NCBI GenBank assembly: GCA_025800305.1 | Contig: JAOXRY010000064.1 | Span: 1 to 8,710 of the forward strand | Direction of reading: 5' to 3' | Length of the DNA: 8,710 bases | DNA from: Campylobacterales bacterium | GTDB lineage: Bacteria; Campylobacterota; Campylobacteria; Campylobacterales; SZUA-545 | Part shown: piece by piece, positions 6,578 through 8,710 of the stretch | Position numbering within the stretch: the stretch's first letter is position 1 | How the letters are laid out: each line of letters opens with the position of its first letter | Notes under the pieces: generated by a model | Told to the model about the DNA's origin: nothing | Databases searched by the model: none | Seen by the model: the letters and a program-made list of their open reading frames with translations, nothing else | Position numbers and translations under genes: made by a program

Positions 6578-6847
6578 TTAGATCACTTCTTGAAGATTTT
6601 TACCAGCTTTAAAAGCTGCTACTTTTTTCGCTGGAATTTTAATAGCTTTCTTAGTTCTTGGATTTACACCATTTCTTGATTGTCTTGTTCTAACTTCAAA
6701 CTTTCCAAAACCGATAAAGTTAACACTTCCACCATTTTTTAACTCTTCTGTGATTGTGTCGATTGAGGCATTTACTACTCTTTCACATTCTGCTTTAGAT
6801 ACACCAGCAGATGCAGCAACTTTATCCATTAACTCTCTTTTTGTCAT
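6578..6847 (-). CDS. hup: DNA-binding protein HU
   Basis: This 89-residue protein matches the HU/IHF family over its whole length. It has the N-terminal helices MTKRELMDKVAASAGVSKAE, the FIGFGKFEV saddle strand (44-52), then the arm RNGVNPRTKKAIKIPA with the DNA-intercalating Pro63, and the C-terminal helix VAAFKAGKNLQE. HU bends DNA without strong sequence preference and organises the nucleoid. The ATG is preceded by a strong Shine-Dalgarno AAGGAG (minus strand, 6861-6856, 8-base spacing), as expected for an abundant protein. HU is preferred over IHF because the arm reads NPRTKK and the gene appears single. It converges with the response regulator gene with zero bases between the stops and diverges from the cheX-like gene, sharing a 140-base intergenic region. 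Confidence 0.97.
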   Translation of the reverse strand: MTKRELMDKVAASAGVSKAECERVVNASIDTITEELKNGGSVNFIGFGKFEVRTRQSRNGVNPRTKKAIKIPAKKVAAFKAGKNLQEVI

Positions 6848-6881
6848 TTCTAGTTCTCCTTAGATTTATTGTATTGGAGGT

Positions 6882-6887
6882 ATTATA
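6882..6887 (-). promoter_or_regulatory. Probable -10 element of the HU promoter
   Basis: On the minus strand this reads TATAAT, a perfect sigma70 -10 hexamer, about 35 bases upstream of the HU start codon. The predicted leader would be about 28 bases and contain the AAGGAG site. No good -35 hexamer lies at 17-18 bases, which is common in Campylobacterota, where the -35 is poorly conserved. Confidence 0.5.
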
Positions 6888-6914
6888 AGTAGATAATCTC
6901 TTCAAATTCTCTCC

Positions 6915-6937
6915 AAAAAAAAATTTTTTTAATTTTT
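6915..6937. promoter_or_regulatory. Phased A/T tract in the divergent HU/cheX intergenic region
   Basis: Nine A (6915-6923) then seven T (6924-6930), AA and five T form a rigid, probably curved tract ending at the cheX -35 hexamer. It could act as an UP element for the right-hand promoter or as a nucleoid-protein site. There is no GC-rich stem before the T run, so it is not an intrinsic terminator. Confidence 0.45.
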
Positions 6938-6965
6938 GTCAAAAAAGTATGTTATTTGTTATAAT
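6936..6965 (+). promoter_or_regulatory. Sigma70-type promoter of the cheX-cheY-PP2C operon
   Basis: TTGTCA (6936-6941) and TATAAT (6960-6965) are separated by 18 bases: a good -35 and a perfect -10. Transcription would start near 6972, giving a leader of about 16 bases that holds the AAAAGGG site at 6975-6981. This excludes the upstream in-frame ATG at 6949 as the translation start. Confidence 0.65.
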
Positions 6966-6987
6966 CTATCCCATAAAAGGGTTATTT

Positions 6988-7515
6988 ATGTCCATACCAT
7001 ATAATGATACGATACTGTCGCCACTGGCAGAAAGAACAAAAAGTTTTTTAAAAGAAGATATGGGGATTGAGATCTTAGAAGAGACTAAAGAGATTGAAGT
7101 ACCTAATAAATTTTCTTTGAAAGACTACACGGTTACAATTGGAATTGGTGGTTCTCTTAGTGTTTTATTTATTGTAAGCTATGAAAAAAGTGCTCTAGAC
7201 TCACTTTTAAAAGCTTTTGCTTATGATGATATTGAACCAGAAGAGGAAGATGAAATGAAAGAGAGTGTTGCAAGTGAAATTGCCAACACAGTAATTGGCA
7301 ACTCATTACCTAATTTTCCAAAAGGTGGAGATGGTGTAACTATTACACCACCGATAGTTATTTGCGAAGCAAAGTCTATTAATAAACAAAAAGACTCAAA
7401 CATTTCCATCTCAACTATCAAAACTTCTGGTGGAGAGATTGTTGTTGGGGTTATTGGCCCACGTAAATTATTTGAAGAAGAGTTGCATATAAATGGGGGA
7501 GATGTTAGATGTTAA
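6988..7515 (+). CDS. cheX: CheX-like CheY-P phosphatase
   Basis: This 175-residue cytoplasmic protein belongs to the CheX/CheC/FliY phosphatase group. The helix ESVASEIANTVIGN carries the group's phosphatase motif [DS]-x3-E-x2-N as Ser93, Glu97 and Asn100, and a Pro follows about 22 residues later (TPP). Flanking beta strands (VTIGIGGSLSVLFIVSY and, near the end, EIVVGVIGP) fit the CheX fold. Such proteins insert Glu and Asn into the active site of phosphorylated CheY and speed its dephosphorylation. The start is ATG 6988, with AAAAGGG six bases upstream; an in-frame ATG at 6949 precedes the -10 box. The gene overlaps cheY by 7 bases, so CheX and its substrate are probably made together. An acidic run (EPEEEDEMKE) before the motif helix is a notable local feature. 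Confidence 0.85.
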   Translation: MSIPYNDTILSPLAERTKSFLKEDMGIEILEETKEIEVPNKFSLKDYTVTIGIGGSLSVLFIVSYEKSALDSLLKAFAYDDIEPEEEDEMKESVASEIANTVIGNSLPNFPKGGDGVTITPPIVICEAKSINKQKDSNISISTIKTSGGEIVVGVIGPRKLFEEELHINGGDVRC

Positions 7516-7874
7516 AAGTATTAGTTGTTGACGACTCATTAGTTCTAAGGAAGAATATTACAAAAATGTTCACAGAATTAAGTCATGAAATTATTGGTGA
7601 AGCAAAAAATGGAATCGAAGGGGTTGCTATGTTTCAGGATCTAAATCCAGATCTTGTAACAATGGATATTACCATGCCTGATATGGATGGTATTGAAGCA
7701 GTTACAAAAATTATGGAAATAGATCCAGATGCTAAAGTTATTATGGCAACTTCTCACGGTCAAGAAGAGATGGTAATCAAAGCTGTTCAAGCAGGAGCTA
7801 GTGGTTATATCTTAAAACCTATTACAAGAGAGAAGTTAGAAGAGACTCTTTCAAAAGCACTTCCTAAAAGTTAA
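7509..7874 (+). CDS. cheY: CheY-like single-domain response regulator
   Basis: This 121-residue protein is a stand-alone receiver with every key residue: the acidic pair Asp8/Asp9, phospho-acceptor Asp53 in MDITMPDMDG, Thr81 in IMATS and Lys103 before Pro104. There is no output domain, so it acts by binding a partner when phosphorylated. The ATG at 7509 lies within the cheX end, with GGGGGA at 7495-7500 as ribosome site. Its neighbours suggest that CheX removes its phosphate and that the PAS-PP2C phosphatase two bases downstream may be its target, a split form of the common receiver-PP2C fusions. It could instead be a motility CheY, but the IMATSHGQEEMV sequence after the switch Thr is typical of the receivers paired with CheX rather than of flagellar-motor CheY. 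The upstream CheA-like kinase is a possible phosphate donor. Confidence 0.93.
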   Translation: MLKVLVVDDSLVLRKNITKMFTELSHEIIGEAKNGIEGVAMFQDLNPDLVTMDITMPDMDGIEAVTKIMEIDPDAKVIMATSHGQEEMVIKAVQAGASGYILKPITREKLEETLSKALPKS

Positions 7875-7876
7875 TC

Positions 7877-8710
7877 ATGGCAAACAACAGTTTTTTTGAC
7901 AAAATGTTTGATGCTATGCCTTTTGGAGTCTATGTTGTTGATAGTGAGAATTATGACATTCAATATATGAATGAAAACATAGAGTCCAGACTGGCATTTC
8001 CAGAAGCGAAAAACTGTTGGGAGAAAATATATGGGCAAGAAGATCCCTGTCCATGGTGTAAAGTACCTCTTTTTACTGAAAGAACCAATCAAACAGAAGA
8101 GGTAACTTTTGAACTTTTTAATGAGGCTGATAATAGATGGTATCAATTAAACGAAAAGCTAATTGACTGGAATGATAACAAAAAGGCTAAGTATTCAATC
8201 GGCGTTGATATCTCTTCACAAAAAGAGGATCAAGGAAAGCTCATTGAAACAAGAGTTGAAGTTGCAGTTAAATCAAAAGAGCTAGAACGTGCAAAACAAA
8301 AAATCGAAGAACTTCATGCTTATGATACAGAACAACAAACATTAGCGAGAAAAAAACAAAAAGATATTGTTACCAATCAGCTAAAACATGACAAAGATTT
8401 TAAAACAAAGATCTTTTACCAATCATCAGATATTTTAAGTGGAGATGTCTACTCTATCTATAAACTGGATGAAAATAATATTTTTTACTATATTATTGAT
8501 GGTCAAGGGCATGGGATTTTACCATCTTTAACAACTTTTTCTGCTGCTACAACAATTAACAATTATGCAAGTCATATGGATGATATGGAGCATATGACTG
8601 AAAGAGTTATGGAAACACTGATGATCACTCTAGATGATTGTGAACAACTTTCATATTCCCTTATTCATTTAGATCTTAAAAATAGTGTGGTTAACTACTC
8701 TATTGGTGGA
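7877..8710 (+). CDS. PAS domain-PP2C (SpoIIE/RsbU-type) serine phosphatase, 3' truncated by window
   Basis: Reading ATG 7877 to the window end gives 278 codons without a stop, so the gene continues to the right. Residues about 8-114 form a PAS domain (MFDAMPFGVYVVD, ending IGVDIS) with a Cys47-x10-Cys58-x2-Cys61 motif. Residues about 115-165 are a charged, Gln/Lys-rich coiled coil. From about 180 a PP2C/SpoIIE catalytic domain begins, with metal ligands in SGD (Asp190) and DGQGHG (Asp208). These phosphatases act on serine-phosphorylated STAS (anti-anti-sigma) or similar proteins; the third metal Asp and any partner lie beyond the window. The usual GGDFYD is SGDVYS here, keeping the Asp. The gene follows cheY by two bases with only a weak AAAAG site (7866-7870), indicating coupled translation. 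CheY is the likely input in addition to the PAS signal. Confidence 0.85.
   Translation, partial: MANNSFFDKMFDAMPFGVYVVDSENYDIQYMNENIESRLAFPEAKNCWEKIYGQEDPCPWCKVPLFTERTNQTEEVTFELFNEADNRWYQLNEKLIDWNDNKKAKYSIGVDISSQKEDQGKLIETRVEVAVKSKELERAKQKIEELHAYDTEQQTLARKKQKDIVTNQLKHDKDFKTKIFYQSSDILSGDVYSIYKLDENNIFYYIIDGQGHGILPSLTTFSAATTINNYASHMDDMEHMTERVMETLMITLDDCEQLSYSLIHLDLKNSVVNYSIGG

Noticed and set aside
6604..6618. CAGCTT/AAGCTG stem followed by a T-rich stretch as terminator of the response regulator
   Set aside because: It lies inside the HU coding region at the AAFKAG codons, has only a 3-base loop and is followed by a broken T run; the amino-acid sequence explains it.
6915..6937. Intrinsic terminator at the A/T tract
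   Set aside because: There is no GC-containing stem before the T run, and both flanking genes point away from it.
6949..6987. ATG 6949 as the cheX start
   Set aside because: It lies upstream of a perfect TATAAT box (6960-6965), so it would precede the predicted transcription start; ATG 6988 has a good AAAAGGG site.
7871..8146. Minus-strand ORF of 91 codons
   Set aside because: It lies wholly over the PAS-PP2C gene, which has clear domains on the plus strand and runs open to the window end. The antisense protein shows no recognisable domain or ribosome site.
1..8710. CRISPR array, tRNA, rRNA, insertion sequence or prophage attachment site
   Set aside because: I saw no regularly spaced repeats, tRNA-like cloverleaf, transposase or terminal inverted repeats; coding sequence fills nearly all of the window.

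Overview
The window is AT-rich, gene-dense bacterial DNA with short gaps, overlapping genes and AAGG/AGGA-type ribosome binding sites. I infer Campylobacterota (the former Epsilonproteobacteria), on three grounds: a RibBA whose GTP cyclohydrolase half has decayed, as known in Helicobacter pylori; a YbgC-type thioesterase beginning with the YEDTD motif; and a high density of Cache/HAMP/PAS and CheA/CheX/CheY-like signalling genes. The genus cannot be fixed from the sequence alone.

Left part (1-850): the 3' end of a DUF692/MNIO-family enzyme (BufB-like), overlapped by a DUF2063 partner protein (BufC-like). This is the tail of a peptide-modifying, bufferin-like operon whose precursor gene would lie off the left edge. 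The first nine bases look like leftover Illumina adapter, so the first three codons of the partial gene are suspect. Next (920-1948) is ribBA, an intact dihydroxybutanone-phosphate synthase fused to a degenerate GTP cyclohydrolase II domain.

Middle part (1988-6577): four co-directional genes form a probable signalling operon. They are a 1102-residue membrane kinase (Cache sensor, HAMP, PAS, Hpt, CheA-like ATPase, no CheW domain), a small hotdog thioesterase starting inside the kinase stop codon, an undescribed 47-residue single-pass membrane protein, and an OmpR-type response regulator with a TTG start. A convergent HU gene follows; the two stop codons abut without a spare base.

Right part (6848-8710): HU and a second signalling operon diverge from an intergenic region holding a long A/T tract and sigma70-like promoter elements. 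That operon encodes a CheX-like phosphatase, a CheY-like receiver and a PAS-coiled coil-PP2C (SpoIIE/RsbU-type) phosphatase cut by the window end. A plausible reading is that phosphorylated CheY controls the PP2C output, CheX resets CheY, and the kinase upstream may feed the OmpR regulator, the CheY, or both. These links are inferred from gene order.

The strongest signal not explained by the genes is the palindrome AGATCT: I count 28 copies, against about 3 expected from base composition. They lie in all three reading frames and mostly in the first 5.6 kb.
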